A stretch of DNA of 39,218 bases from Bacteroidota bacterium (lineage in GTDB: Bacteria; Bacteroidota; Bacteroidia; Flavobacteriales; Flavobacteriaceae). The position numbers were made by a program, and so were the translations under genes. The notes beneath the pieces are model-generated. The model searched no databases and was not told where the DNA came from. It worked only from the letters and a program-made list of their open reading frames with translations. The stretch spans positions 1 through 39,218 of the forward strand of contig JAKQJQ010000131.1 in NCBI GenBank assembly GCA_029561105.1, given 5' to 3'. Positions 14,817-23,621 of the stretch are shown in pieces (position 1 is the first letter of the stretch; each line of letters starts with the position of its first letter).

Positions 14817-15680
14817 ATGGCAAACTTAAAGGAAATCCGTAACAGAATTACCTCCGTTTCATCGACGATGCAGATTACTTCTGCGATGAAAATGGTTTCT
14901 GCGGCAAAGCTCAAGAAAGCACAGGATGCGATCACAGCGATGCGGCCTTATGCCGAAAAATTAACCGAATTGTTGCAAAACCTTTCTGCGACCCTAGACG
15001 GCGATGCCGGAGGCGAGTTCACCACGCAACGCGAAGTGAAAAGGGTATTGGTAGTAGCTATCACTTCTAACCGTGGATTGGCAGGTGCTTTCAACTCAAA
15101 TGTAATCAAAGAAGCCAAAAACCTCGCAGAGCAGGAGTATGCCGGCAAACAAGTAGATTTCATCACCATCGGAAAAAAAGGAAATGATGTGATCCGCAAA
15201 GCAAATACGGTAATCTCTAACAACAATGCGATTTTTGACAACCTTACCTTTGACAACGTTGCAGCAATTGCCGATGAACTTATTGAACTTTTCGTAACCA
15301 ACAAATTCGACAAGATTGTATTGGTATACAATCAGTTCAAAAACGCGGCGACGCAAATCGTACAGGCAGAACAGTTCCTGCCATTGGCACCAATCGTTTC
15401 GGAGAATGCAAACAATGCGGGCGACTACATCTTTGAGCCATCTAAAGAGGAAATCGTTTTGACCTTGATACCCAAGATGCTCAAAACGCAGTTGTACAAA
15501 GCCATTCGCGATTCGTATGCTTCTGAGCACGGTGCACGTATGACGGCCATGCACAAAGCGACAGACAACGCCACCGAGTTGCGCAACCAACTCAAATTGA
15601 CTTATAACAAAGCACGCCAGGCAGCCATTACCAACGAAATCCTCGAGATTGTAGGTGGAGCCGAAGCGTTGAAAGGATAA
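14817..15680 (+). CDS. atpG: F0F1 ATP synthase subunit gamma
   Basis: The central rotating shaft of F1. 287 residues, normal. Seen: the N-terminal helix MANLKEIRNRITSVSSTMQI with TSAMKMVSAAKLKKA, the TSNRGLAGAFNSN motif near 85-97, and the C-terminal signature ATDNATELRNQLKLTYNKARQ, with the protein ending EILEIVGGAEAL. It is the last gene of the run and is followed by a terminator at 15736-15760. In many bacteria atpD and atpC would come next; in Bacteroidota they are commonly in a separate operon. Confidence 0.96.
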   Translation: MANLKEIRNRITSVSSTMQITSAMKMVSAAKLKKAQDAITAMRPYAEKLTELLQNLSATLDGDAGGEFTTQREVKRVLVVAITSNRGLAGAFNSNVIKEAKNLAEQEYAGKQVDFITIGKKGNDVIRKANTVISNNNAIFDNLTFDNVAAIADELIELFVTNKFDKIVLVYNQFKNAATQIVQAEQFLPLAPIVSENANNAGDYIFEPSKEEIVLTLIPKMLKTQLYKAIRDSYASEHGARMTAMHKATDNATELRNQLKLTYNKARQAAITNEILEIVGGAEALKG

Positions 15681-15735
15681 GAAAGATTTATTTTTTCGAA
15701 TGCTAAGAGGAAGTATATTATTGATTCAAATAGAG

Positions 15736-15760
15736 AAGCCGGTGTTAGCCGGCTTTTTTT
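15736..15760 (+). terminator. Intrinsic terminator of the atp operon
   Basis: AAGCCGG and CCGGCTT pair around a six-base loop, then five more T. It lies 55 bp after the atpG stop. Confidence 0.88.
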
Positions 15761-15765
15761 ATGCT

Positions 15766-15924
15766 GTCACGCGAAGACGCTCCATGCAGACGTAAAAATT
15801 CTCGTAGGTTTTTTTATTGGCACGAATTTGCACGAAGTCATTAGATAGAAATTCTTGCAAATTCTTGCCATTCGTGTTTGTTTTCTATTTTCGCACTGCT
15901 TCGCGTCTCTTTGCGAAACGTCAC
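15766..15924. repeat. Nested period-9 type inverted repeat
   Basis: Inner arms are GGCACGAATTTGCACGAA (15819-15836) and TTCTTGCAAATTCTTGCC (15852-15869) followed by ATTCGTG. Outer arms are CACGCGAAGACGC and GCTTCGCGTCTCTTTGCG. The arms are imperfect tandem 9-mers. It runs into the stop codon of the S9 peptidase gene. Confidence 0.5.
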
Positions 15925-18005
15925 TCGTTTAAGTGATACAACAAGAAATTATAAAAATCGGCTTCTTCATTAATGCTATCCGCGTATCGGCCGGTACTGC
16001 CCGAATGTCCCGAATGCTGGAGTGTTTTTAAGTAAATCGGATTTTTCTGCGCAGTGCGGTTCTGCAGTTTTGCCGCAAATTTATAAGAATGTGCCGGCGC
16101 AACGCGGTCATCGTTTTCAGAAGTGATGATAAGTGTCGTTGGATAATTCACGTCGTCTTTTATGTTATTGAAAGGCGAATAGCCCAGCAACGATTCATAC
16201 TCTTTCTCGATTTCTGGATTGCCGTATTCATAGTAGTTTTTCTCGCCATAGGTAAATTTTCCGGTTTGAGCCATATCAAAAACACCCATTTTTTGGATGA
16301 CCACCTTAAACAAATCGGGACGTTTGGTCATGGCAACACCTACAACCAATCCGCCGTGCGAGCCACCGGTAATGCCGAGTTTTTGCGGCGAAGTGTATTT
16401 CTGGGCAATCAGGAATTCGGCTGCGTCAATAAAATCATTAAACGTATTGGGCTTGTTGATTCCCTGACCTGCCTTTTGCCATTTGCGGCCTTTTTCGCCT
16501 CCGCCACGCACATGGGCAAAAGCAAAGACACCGCCTTTTTCAAGGAAATACAACAAAGCCGGGTTGTAATTCGGGCCATTCACCACCCCATAACCGCCGT
16601 AAGCCGTAAGCAAGGTAGGGTTGTTGCCATCGAGTGACAGTCCCTTTTTGTAGACAATGGTAATCGGAACATCTTCACCGTCGCGGCTTTTATAGGTGAC
16701 CGCCGTGGTTACAAAATGATCGAATGGGAACAACGTAGGCATTGGTGGCAGGAAATCATTGAAATACGGATTGCTTTGCCCGGTTTCAATGTTGAGTGTA
16801 TAATTCAAATAAGGGATCGTATACGAATAAAACGTAACGAACAGGTTCTTGGTTTCTGGATTGTAAAAATTCACGCGAAAATCCATGCTATAGGGCACGT
16901 CAAAGCGCCGTACAAAACCGCCATTTTTGTCATAAACAATAAGGTAGTTTTTCCCGAGCACCTTGTACTCACAGACCAGGTAGTCGCCGTAAAAGCCAGA
17001 ATTGGTTAACAGATGCGTATAAATCTGAGGCACGACCACCTTTTCATCTTTTGGGTTATTGATATCAAAACTGCGCACTTCGCCCCAATCGAACGCCTTG
17101 GTAGAAAAGTAAACGCGTCCGTCCCTGTAATTGAGTAACTTGAAATTAGAGTCGCGATCTTCGAGAAATTTTTCCAAAACAATTTTGGTGTTGCCCAAAG
17201 TCGCCTGGTAGTAATTTTTAGAATCTTGGTCTTTGTCAGACTCAATCAAAATCAGCTTATTGCCCCAAACCTTAAATCCAAATGAGTTTCCAGAAGCAGT
17301 AGCGTCGAGTACCAAAGTATCGTCGGTTTGCGGTGTCCCGATTTTGTGATAAAACAACTGCGAGGTCGAATCTTTCTCAAAGGTGCGCAGGTTAAGGTTG
17401 CGCTTGTAAAAAACACCTTCATCGCCAAACCATTCGGCACTAGAGTTGACGTTCAAAAGCGTGTCGTCCAGCAGGTTTTTCGTGCTTATGTTTACAAAGC
17501 GCATTTCAGACTTGTCACCGCCTGTTTTGTTGAACTCTACCGCAACAAACATTGAGTTGGTCGATGGTTTGTAACCCACAAGCCGCGCCCGTTCATCCTT
17601 GTAGATCTTAAACGGATTGGCCAATTCTATAGAATAGTCGTTGAGTTTTTCCTTGTAAAACAGTGAAACCGCCTTGTTTTTGTCGCGATACAGCCTCAGG
17701 TAATAATATTTCCCCAGCTTCTTTGGCATGGCATTCGACGAGTAATGGTCGTATTCCTTGATCTTAAAAGCCGACGACCATTTCTTTTTCACCTCCTCCA
17801 AATGCAGGTTGGTAAATTCATTCTGTGCATTGCGCCAGTTGATTACCGACTCCGATTCCATCGCTTCGAGCCAGGCGTAATCATCGGTAAACGAAATGTT
17901 GTGGCGCGAAACCACGGTAGGTGTTTTTTTGGTGACCGGCATCGATTGCGAGAACACGACCGCCGAAAAAAGCAGAGCAAATAGGTTATAGTTTTTTTTC
18001 AACAT
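15921..18005 (-). CDS. Secreted prolyl oligopeptidase, family S9A
   Basis: A serine peptidase that cleaves short proline-containing peptides, probably in the periplasm. 694 residues: signal peptide MLKKNYNLFALLFSAVVFSQ, a seven-bladed propeller domain (about 85-430) and an alpha/beta hydrolase domain. Catalytic residues seen: Ser in GGSHGG (about 549), Asp in ENDDRVAP (about 632), His in QHSGHSG (about 667). Also GGYGVVNGPNYNP and FAHVRGGGEKG, the oxyanion-region motifs. The open frame extends 16 codons upstream, but Met 17 begins the signal peptide and is chosen. The gene is flanked on both sides by nested inverted repeats and stands alone. Confidence 0.92.
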   Translation of the reverse strand: MLKKNYNLFALLFSAVVFSQSMPVTKKTPTVVSRHNISFTDDYAWLEAMESESVINWRNAQNEFTNLHLEEVKKKWSSAFKIKEYDHYSSNAMPKKLGKYYYLRLYRDKNKAVSLFYKEKLNDYSIELANPFKIYKDERARLVGYKPSTNSMFVAVEFNKTGGDKSEMRFVNISTKNLLDDTLLNVNSSAEWFGDEGVFYKRNLNLRTFEKDSTSQLFYHKIGTPQTDDTLVLDATASGNSFGFKVWGNKLILIESDKDQDSKNYYQATLGNTKIVLEKFLEDRDSNFKLLNYRDGRVYFSTKAFDWGEVRSFDINNPKDEKVVVPQIYTHLLTNSGFYGDYLVCEYKVLGKNYLIVYDKNGGFVRRFDVPYSMDFRVNFYNPETKNLFVTFYSYTIPYLNYTLNIETGQSNPYFNDFLPPMPTLFPFDHFVTTAVTYKSRDGEDVPITIVYKKGLSLDGNNPTLLTAYGGYGVVNGPNYNPALLYFLEKGGVFAFAHVRGGGEKGRKWQKAGQGINKPNTFNDFIDAAEFLIAQKYTSPQKLGITGGSHGGLVVGVAMTKRPDLFKVVIQKMGVFDMAQTGKFTYGEKNYYEYGNPEIEKEYESLLGYSPFNNIKDDVNYPTTLIITSENDDRVAPAHSYKFAAKLQNRTAQKNPIYLKTLQHSGHSGSTGRYADSINEEADFYNFLLYHLNE

Positions 18006-18064
18006 AGATTGGACTATTGCGCGAAGGTTCGCGAATTTAACGTAAAGATGCACAAAGTTTTTGT

Positions 18065-18123
18065 AACACAGATTTCACAGATTCTCACAAATAAAATCTG
18101 TGGGAATCTGTGAAATCTGTGTT
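18065..18123. repeat. 25-bp-stem inverted repeat
   Basis: AACACAGATTTCACAGATTC (18065-18084) and its exact reverse complement (18104-18123) extend inward to 25 paired positions with one G-T, around a 9-base loop. The arms are tandem CACAGATT words with period 9. Weaker outer arms (TTGCGCGAAGG near 18016 and CTTCTTTGCGCAA near 18190) flank it. It lies between the divergent S9 peptidase and flippase genes. Confidence 0.7.
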
Positions 18124-18222
18124 TGTTCTTCAAATTTACCTTCAAACGGTTTTTGTCTTGTTTTTCACGCCTCCTCATGTCTTCTTCGCGCTTCTTTGCG
18201 CAACTATTACCCAAGAAATAAC

Positions 18223-18230
18223 TACTTTTG
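18223..18230 (+). promoter_or_regulatory. -7 box (TACTTTTG) for the flippase gene
   Basis: Exact TAnnTTTG match, 16 bp before the TTG start at 18247. It supports the short start over the longer upstream frame. Confidence 0.5.
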
Positions 18231-18246
18231 TCCAAAATCACCACTG

Positions 18247-19707
18247 TTGAGTCTTTACAAAAACCTATTCAAGCAAACCGCCATCTATGGCCTGGCCACG
18301 GTGTTTCCGCGTATGGTAAGTTTTTTCCTTGTACCGCTTTACACCGGCTTGCTTCCCATAGAAGAATACGGGAAAGTCACCGTGATTTTCTCCTGGATGA
18401 TTTTCTTCAACGTGATTTTGGCTTACGGCATGGAAACGGCCTTTTTTAGGTTCTACAACAAAGAAACCGATAAGAAAAATGTCGTTGAAACCGCCATGGT
18501 TTCTATCTGCTGGACCTCCATAGTGTTTCTCGGCCTTGCGCTGGTTTTCAGAAATACGCTTGCCCATTATTCTCAAATCGATGTGCAGTATGTCACTTAC
18601 ACCATCTGGATTCTCGCTCTCGATGCCCTCGTGATTATTCCGTTTTCCAAACTGCGCGCCACACAACGGCCCATCCGCTATGCGATCATCAAGATTGGGA
18701 ACGTCACCGTTAACCTGTTGCTCAATATTTTCTTGCTGGTTTTCCTGCCCAAACTCGCCGCCAACAGTAGCTTTTTCGGATTCCTCTATGTGCCCGATTT
18801 CCAGGTCGGTTATATTTTCATTTCCAACATTATCGCCAGCCTGCTTACCTTTTTGGTTTTATCGCCCGATTACCTGCACGTCAACTGGAAAATCGATACC
18901 GACCTCTGGAAACGCATGCTGCGCTACGGCCTTCCCATCCTTGTGGCCGGAATCGCATTTGCCATCAACGAACAATTCGATAAGATTCTTTTGGGCAAAT
19001 TGTTGCCTGAGAACATCGCCGATTCTGAAGTGGGCGTTTATTCGGCCTGTTACAAACTCGGATTGTTTATGGTGTTGTTCAGGACCGCGTACACACTAGG
19101 CATCGAGCCCTTTTTCTTTAGCCACGCCAACAAGGAAAATGCCACGCAAACCTACGCCACCGTCACCAAATATTTCGTGATTTTTGGGTCCTTTATCATG
19201 CTCGCCGTCATTGTCTTTGCCGATTTGTTCAAAATGCTCATGATCCGCGACGCGTCTTATTGGGTGGCCATGAAAGTGGTGCCGCTGATTATCCTGGCCA
19301 ATTTTTTTCTGGGCATTTACACCAACTTATCTGTTTGGTACAAACTCATAGACAAAACCTACATAGGCGCGTGGATTTCTATTTTCGGCGCGATTGTAAC
19401 CTTGGCGCTCAATTTTTTACTCATCCCAGAATACAGCTATATGGGTTCGGCGATTGCCACGATTGCCGCGTACGGTAGTATGATGTTGCTTTCGTATTTT
19501 CTGGGTCGCAACCAATACCCGATTCCGTATGACATCAACAGGATTGGCGGTTATCTTGCCATTTCGATTGTTTTTTCGGGCGTGTCGTTCTACTATTTCC
19601 GCGAGAATTATTACGTCGGCATTGCGCTGCTGCTCGTTTACCTGTATTTCATTTACCATAACGAAAAAGAAACTTTACTAAGAATCATAAAAAGAAAAGG
19701 GAGCTGA
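18247..19707 (+). CDS. Polysaccharide flippase (Wzx/MATE-like)
   Basis: An inner-membrane protein of the polysaccharide biosynthesis (Wzx) family, expected to flip lipid-linked oligosaccharides to the periplasmic side. 486 residues with about 14 predicted membrane helices. The N-terminal KQTAIYGLATVFPRMVSFFL, VPLYT and EYGK pattern is typical. The start is a TTG giving MSLYKNLFKQT, supported by the -7 box 16 bp upstream; the open frame continues further upstream through repeat sequence that should not be translated. The dut and sugar nucleotidyltransferase genes follow, consistent with an envelope cluster. The natural substrate is unknown. Confidence 0.87.
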   Translation: MSLYKNLFKQTAIYGLATVFPRMVSFFLVPLYTGLLPIEEYGKVTVIFSWMIFFNVILAYGMETAFFRFYNKETDKKNVVETAMVSICWTSIVFLGLALVFRNTLAHYSQIDVQYVTYTIWILALDALVIIPFSKLRATQRPIRYAIIKIGNVTVNLLLNIFLLVFLPKLAANSSFFGFLYVPDFQVGYIFISNIIASLLTFLVLSPDYLHVNWKIDTDLWKRMLRYGLPILVAGIAFAINEQFDKILLGKLLPENIADSEVGVYSACYKLGLFMVLFRTAYTLGIEPFFFSHANKENATQTYATVTKYFVIFGSFIMLAVIVFADLFKMLMIRDASYWVAMKVVPLIILANFFLGIYTNLSVWYKLIDKTYIGAWISIFGAIVTLALNFLLIPEYSYMGSAIATIAAYGSMMLLSYFLGRNQYPIPYDINRIGGYLAISIVFSGVSFYYFRENYYVGIALLLVYLYFIYHNEKETLLRIIKRKGS

Positions 19708-19785
19708 GTCCCGCTTTCCGCTACTATCTTTTGCTGCGTAAACTCCGCAAAAGGATAGCCGCTGCAATCGGGGCTAGGGCTTCCA
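19708..19785. repeat. Palindromic intergenic element, second family, copy 1
   Basis: CTATCTTTTGC (19724-19734) pairs with GCAAAAGGATAG (19747-19758) with one bulge, preceded by CTTTCCGCTA and followed by GCCGCTGCAATCG. The layout matches 24971-25060. It may also end the flippase transcript. Confidence 0.5.
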
Positions 19786-19801
19786 CCATAAAAGAAACAC
19801 C

Positions 19802-20245
19802 ATGCCAAACACCACAATCAAAATCATCAACAAGTCACAGCACGACTTGCCCAATTACGAAACCATCGCGTCTGCCGGAATGGATTTGCGCGCGAATTTA
19901 TCAGAATCCATCATACTCAATCCGCTTGAACGCGCAATCGTCAAAACGGGTTTGTTCATTGAACTGCCCATCGGCTATGAAGCGCAAGTACGCCCACGCA
20001 GCGGACTCGCAGCCAAAAAAGGCATTACCGTGCTCAATTCACCGGGCACCGTAGATGCCGATTACCGCGGCGAAATCGGGGTTATTTTAGTAAATTTATC
20101 CAATGAACCTTTCGTGGTAGAAAACGGCGAACGCATCGCCCAGCTTGTCATCGCTAAACACGAGCGCGCCGAATGGATTTCGGTTGATGTTCTATCCGAA
20201 ACTTCGCGTGGCGAAGGTGGATTTGGCTCAACAGGAGTTAAATAA
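19802..20245 (+). CDS. dut: dUTP diphosphatase
   Basis: Hydrolyses dUTP to dUMP and pyrophosphate, keeping uracil out of DNA and supplying thymidylate synthesis. 147 residues, normal for the homotrimeric enzyme. All five motifs are seen: [40 protein letters not shown] and the C-terminal [10 protein letters not shown]. The first Met at 19802 gives the expected short N-terminus. It lies between the flippase and nucleotidyltransferase genes, as I recall in related genomes. Confidence 0.97.
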   Translation: MPNTTIKIINKSQHDLPNYETIASAGMDLRANLSESIILNPLERAIVKTGLFIELPIGYEAQVRPRSGLAAKKGITVLNSPGTVDADYRGEIGVILVNLSNEPFVVENGERIAQLVIAKHERAEWISVDVLSETSRGEGGFGSTGVK

Positions 20246-20445
20246 TGTTGAATGTTGAATGCACAGTTTGTCTATAAACAATGTTCAAAACCTGATAATA
20301 AGTTGTCAAAAGCCGTAATTGAAAAGAATTAACTAATTGCAATCTTTGTAAGTATATTTAAAAAGTAGTAATCCGGTTGAATACGATTGATGAATTGTGA
20401 GCCGTCGCGCCGCCATTCACCATTCACCATTCACCATTCACCATT
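20246..20445. repeat. Heptamer tracts, site 5 (TGTTGAA x2 and CCATTCA x4.7)
   Basis: TGTTGAA occurs twice right after the dut stop (20246-20259). CCATTCA occurs four times plus CCATT (20413-20445), ending 6 bp before the next start codon. GAATG and CATTC are complementary, so the two tracts may be arms of one large inverted repeat. Between them a near -7 box AATCTTTG (about 20342) is the only promoter-like sequence seen. Confidence 0.65.
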
Positions 20446-20451
20446 AAAGAA

Positions 20452-21462
20452 ATGAAAATAATCGTACCAATGGCCGGACGCGGTTCGCGCCTCAGACCCC
20501 ATACCTTAACTGTTCCAAAACCGCTAATCCCTATTGCCGGAAAGCCTATCGTTCACCGTTTGGTAGAAGATATAGCCAATGTCATCAACCAGGAAATTGA
20601 AGAAATTGCGTTTATCATCCACGAGGATTTTGGCGTACAGGTTGAGAAAGACCTGATCGCGATTGCAGAAAAGCTGGGATCCAAAGGAACCATCTATTAC
20701 CAAAACCAGGCACTCGGAACCGCGCACGCCATCATGTGCGCCAAGGAGTCCATGTCAGGGCCTATCGTTGTGGCCTATGCCGATACCTTGTTCCGCGCCG
20801 ATTTTACCTTAGACACGTCGGCAGACAGCGTAATTTGGGTAAAACAGGTAGAAGATCCAAGCGCATTTGGTGTGGTCCAACTCAATGAAAACAACCAGAT
20901 TGTGGATTTCGTTGAAAAGCCAAAGGATTTTGTTTCTGATTTGGCCATCATCGGTATCTATTATTTCAAATCGGGCGAGACGCTTCGCGACGAATTGCAA
21001 TATCTCTTAGACAACAACGTCGTGAAAGGCGGCGAATACCAGCTTACCGACGGTCTCGAGAATATGAAAGTCAAAGGCCTCAAATTCGTTCCCGGAAAAG
21101 TCGATGAATGGATGGATTGCGGCAACAAAAACGTGACGGTAGAGACCAATTCGCGCATGCTCGGCTTTTTACACAACGACGGCGAGCATTTGGTAGATTA
21201 CGATGTAAAACTCGAGAACGCAACCATCATCCCGCCTTGTTATATCGGCCCGGACGTAATTTTGGTCAATGCCACCGTTGGCCCGAATGTGTCGCTTGGC
21301 AAAGGCTGTCACGTCATCGATACCACCATCAAAAACAGTTTGATACAGAACCATTCGCATATCAAAAATGCTTCGCTCGACAACGCCATGATAGGCAGCC
21401 ACGTGAATTACAACGGGCAGTTTACCAGCGTGAGTATTGGCGATTATTCTACGTTGGAGTAA
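20452..21462 (+). CDS. Sugar-1-phosphate nucleotidyltransferase
   Basis: An NDP-sugar pyrophosphorylase: activates a sugar-1-phosphate with an NTP for glycan synthesis. 336 residues: Rossmann-like transferase domain (about 1-235) with the signature MAGRGSRLRPHTLTVPKPLI near 7-26 and VEKPKDF near 146; then a left-handed beta-helix tail (about 245-336) with isoleucine-patch repeats such as ATIIPPCYIGPDVILVNATV. The closest well-known relatives are glucose-1-phosphate thymidylyl- and uridylyltransferases; the exact sugar and base cannot be told. A CCATTCA repeat tract abuts its ribosome-binding region, and the TPR gene follows after 29 bp. Confidence 0.87.
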   Translation: MKIIVPMAGRGSRLRPHTLTVPKPLIPIAGKPIVHRLVEDIANVINQEIEEIAFIIHEDFGVQVEKDLIAIAEKLGSKGTIYYQNQALGTAHAIMCAKESMSGPIVVAYADTLFRADFTLDTSADSVIWVKQVEDPSAFGVVQLNENNQIVDFVEKPKDFVSDLAIIGIYYFKSGETLRDELQYLLDNNVVKGGEYQLTDGLENMKVKGLKFVPGKVDEWMDCGNKNVTVETNSRMLGFLHNDGEHLVDYDVKLENATIIPPCYIGPDVILVNATVGPNVSLGKGCHVIDTTIKNSLIQNHSHIKNASLDNAMIGSHVNYNGQFTSVSIGDYSTLE

Positions 21463-21491
21463 TTTAGACAGCATCCCTGCGTTTAATAGTT

Positions 21492-22835
21492 ATGAAAAGA
21501 ACATTCCTGATATCGATCGCTACTTTGCTGCTTGGTGCCGCTTCTGTTGCCGCGCAAACCAATCCCGAAGATATTGCGCTTGCCAACGATGAATTCCAGA
21601 ATTTGTTCTATGAATCGCTCACGCAGAAAGGGATTGAAAATTACGACAAGGCTGTGGTGGCGCTCGAGAAATGCCTTAAGATGCAACCCAATAATGCCAC
21701 GATTTTCTTTGAGCTCGGCAAAAATTACCTTGCCCAGAAAAAGTACAAGGATGCTTACGACAATTTTGAGAAGGCCACCAAGATCGATCCCAAGAACAAG
21801 TGGTTTTGGGTGGGACTTTACGATGTATGCTACGAAACCAAGGATTGGAGCCAGGCCATCGTGATTGTCACCAAACTCGTTGAATTCAAGAAAGACTACG
21901 AGGAAGATCTGGTGTCGCTGTACATGAATACCCAGCAGTTTGACAAGGCTTTGGCGCTCATCAACAAACTCAACGACAATGTGGGAAAGTCAGACATGCG
22001 CGAGAATTATAAGATGCAGATTTTGCGCGATTCCAAATACCAAGGCGCCGAAAAGGAAAATCTAATCGCACAAATCAAAAAATACCCAAAAGAAGAGTCC
22101 AACTATGTGGCGCTGATTTTCCTGTATTCTGAAAGCAACCAGGAAGATAAGGCAACCGAAGTGGCCAAAGCTTTAGAGCGGGAAATTCCCAATTCAGACT
22201 GGGCACAAGTAAGCCTGTTCAAGCACCATCTCAATAACGGCGACGGTCCAAACACCATCAAGGCAATGAACTTGGTGTTGGCCAGCAGTAAAATAGACAG
22301 TAAGATCAAACACCGCATCTTAAACGAATTCCTGATTTTTGTAAAGGACAAGCCCGAGTACGACAAGGATCTTGAAAAAGCCATCGGCTATTTTGACAAC
22401 GACCATGAGGTTCAGGTGGCCAAAGAGATTGGGAAATTTTTTCACACCAAGAAAAACTGGGACAAAACCATCCGCTATTACGAAATGCATTTGCGCTCGT
22501 ATCCCGATGACTTAGAAACCCAATTGCTGCTGTTGCAGGCCTACACCGAGAAAACCGATTTTGCCACGCTTGCAAAAAAGGCAGAAACCTTGGCAGAAAC
22601 TTATCCGTTGCAGCCACAGTTTTATTACTATTCGGGATTGGCCAATAACCAGCTCAAGAATTTCAAGAAAGCCAAGGATTTGCTCGAAGCCGGATTGGAT
22701 TATGTGGTGGATGACGCAGCCACCGAAATCAATTTCAATATCCAACTCGGCGAAGCCTACAACGGACTTGGCGACATGAAAAAGAAAGAGCAATATTTCT
22801 CAAAAGCCGAGAAATTACTAAAAAGTAAAAAATAA
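21492..22835 (+). CDS. Exported TPR-repeat protein
   Basis: A 447-residue protein with a signal peptide (MKRTFLISIATLLLGAASVAAQ) and TPR-like helical repeats along its length, clearest at about 50-120 (MQPNNATIFFELGKNYLAQK, then YKDAYDNFEKATKIDPKN) and 330-445. It is expected to be a periplasmic scaffold for protein contacts; the partner is unknown. Its stop overlaps the ATG of the DUF4292 gene by one base (TAATG), so the two are translationally coupled and may act together, followed by the EnvC-like gene. Confidence 0.8.
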   Translation: MKRTFLISIATLLLGAASVAAQTNPEDIALANDEFQNLFYESLTQKGIENYDKAVVALEKCLKMQPNNATIFFELGKNYLAQKKYKDAYDNFEKATKIDPKNKWFWVGLYDVCYETKDWSQAIVIVTKLVEFKKDYEEDLVSLYMNTQQFDKALALINKLNDNVGKSDMRENYKMQILRDSKYQGAEKENLIAQIKKYPKEESNYVALIFLYSESNQEDKATEVAKALEREIPNSDWAQVSLFKHHLNNGDGPNTIKAMNLVLASSKIDSKIKHRILNEFLIFVKDKPEYDKDLEKAIGYFDNDHEVQVAKEIGKFFHTKKNWDKTIRYYEMHLRSYPDDLETQLLLLQAYTEKTDFATLAKKAETLAETYPLQPQFYYYSGLANNQLKNFKKAKDLLEAGLDYVVDDAATEINFNIQLGEAYNGLGDMKKKEQYFSKAEKLLKSKK

Positions 22836-23602
22836 TGAAAAGATATGTAGCGGTAGTTTTGTTGGTTGCTTTGGCCTCTTGCAAGTCTAAGGCGGTTCTG
22901 GCCGAAGCCGGCGCGGACAAAAAAATGGAAGCGTCGAAAATCATCCAGGGCCACTATGCCAACAAAAAGGATTTTTCTACGATTTACATCAAGGCGAGCG
23001 CGCGCTATGAAGACGCCAAACAAACACAGAATGTCACCGCCGAAATTAAAATCAAGAAAGACGAAATGATTTTAGTCAGCATCCGCTTTCTGGGCATAAC
23101 CATGGCCAAGGCATTGATTACACCCACCGAAGTGAAATATTACGAGAAGATCAACGGTAAATTTTTTGAGGGCAGTTATGATACTTTAAGTCAATGGCTC
23201 GGCACCACCCTCGATTTCCAAAAGCTACAGAACATGCTCACCGGTTTGGCACTCGACGACTTAACAAAGGACAATTACACAGCCGCGATAGAAGATCCGT
23301 ATTACAAACTTTCGGCGTCAAACGGCAATACCAGCAAGGATTTTTTCTTTGAAGGCGCAAAGTTCCTGCTCAAACGCGAGAACATCCAACAGCAGAGCCA
23401 GCAAAGAAGCGTGCAGATTGCCTATCCCAATTACACCGATTACCCGCAAATGACACTACCCACCGAATTGTTGATTGAAGCACTTGACAAAGACGCCAAA
23501 ACCAACATCAGCATCCAATACAATAGTGCCGCCTTCAATGAGCCCATGACTTTTCCGTACAGTGTGCCCGAAGGTTACCAGAGAATTTATATTAACGACT
23601 AG
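22835..23602 (+). CDS. DUF4292 lipoprotein
   Basis: A 255-residue lipoprotein: signal peptide MKRYVAVVLLVALASC with Cys 16 as the lipidation site, then a beta-rich domain with alternating hydrophobic strands. I recognise the DUF4292 family of Bacteroidota, which is thought to share the LolA/LolB-like fold, so a role in carrying lipid or lipoprotein cargo across the periplasm is possible but not shown. It is coupled to the upstream TPR gene by a TAATG overlap and lies 19 bp before the EnvC-like gene. Confidence 0.78.
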   Translation: MKRYVAVVLLVALASCKSKAVLAEAGADKKMEASKIIQGHYANKKDFSTIYIKASARYEDAKQTQNVTAEIKIKKDEMILVSIRFLGITMAKALITPTEVKYYEKINGKFFEGSYDTLSQWLGTTLDFQKLQNMLTGLALDDLTKDNYTAAIEDPYYKLSASNGNTSKDFFFEGAKFLLKRENIQQQSQQRSVQIAYPNYTDYPQMTLPTELLIEALDKDAKTNISIQYNSAAFNEPMTFPYSVPEGYQRIYIND

Positions 23603-23621
23603 CTTGTATAAACAAAACCCT

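Noticed and set aside
15681..15920. Loss of atpD and atpC after atpG by deletion
   Set aside because: A proper terminator follows atpG and no remnant is seen; split atp operons are usual in Bacteroidota.
18100..18246. 49-codon upstream extension of the flippase frame
   Set aside because: It runs through the inverted repeat and the -7 box; the TTG at 18247 gives the family start.
20413..20445. Short tandem units that could be mistaken for a CRISPR array (also 3329-3356)
   Set aside because: Units are only 7 bp, directly adjacent and without spacers; no cas genes are present.
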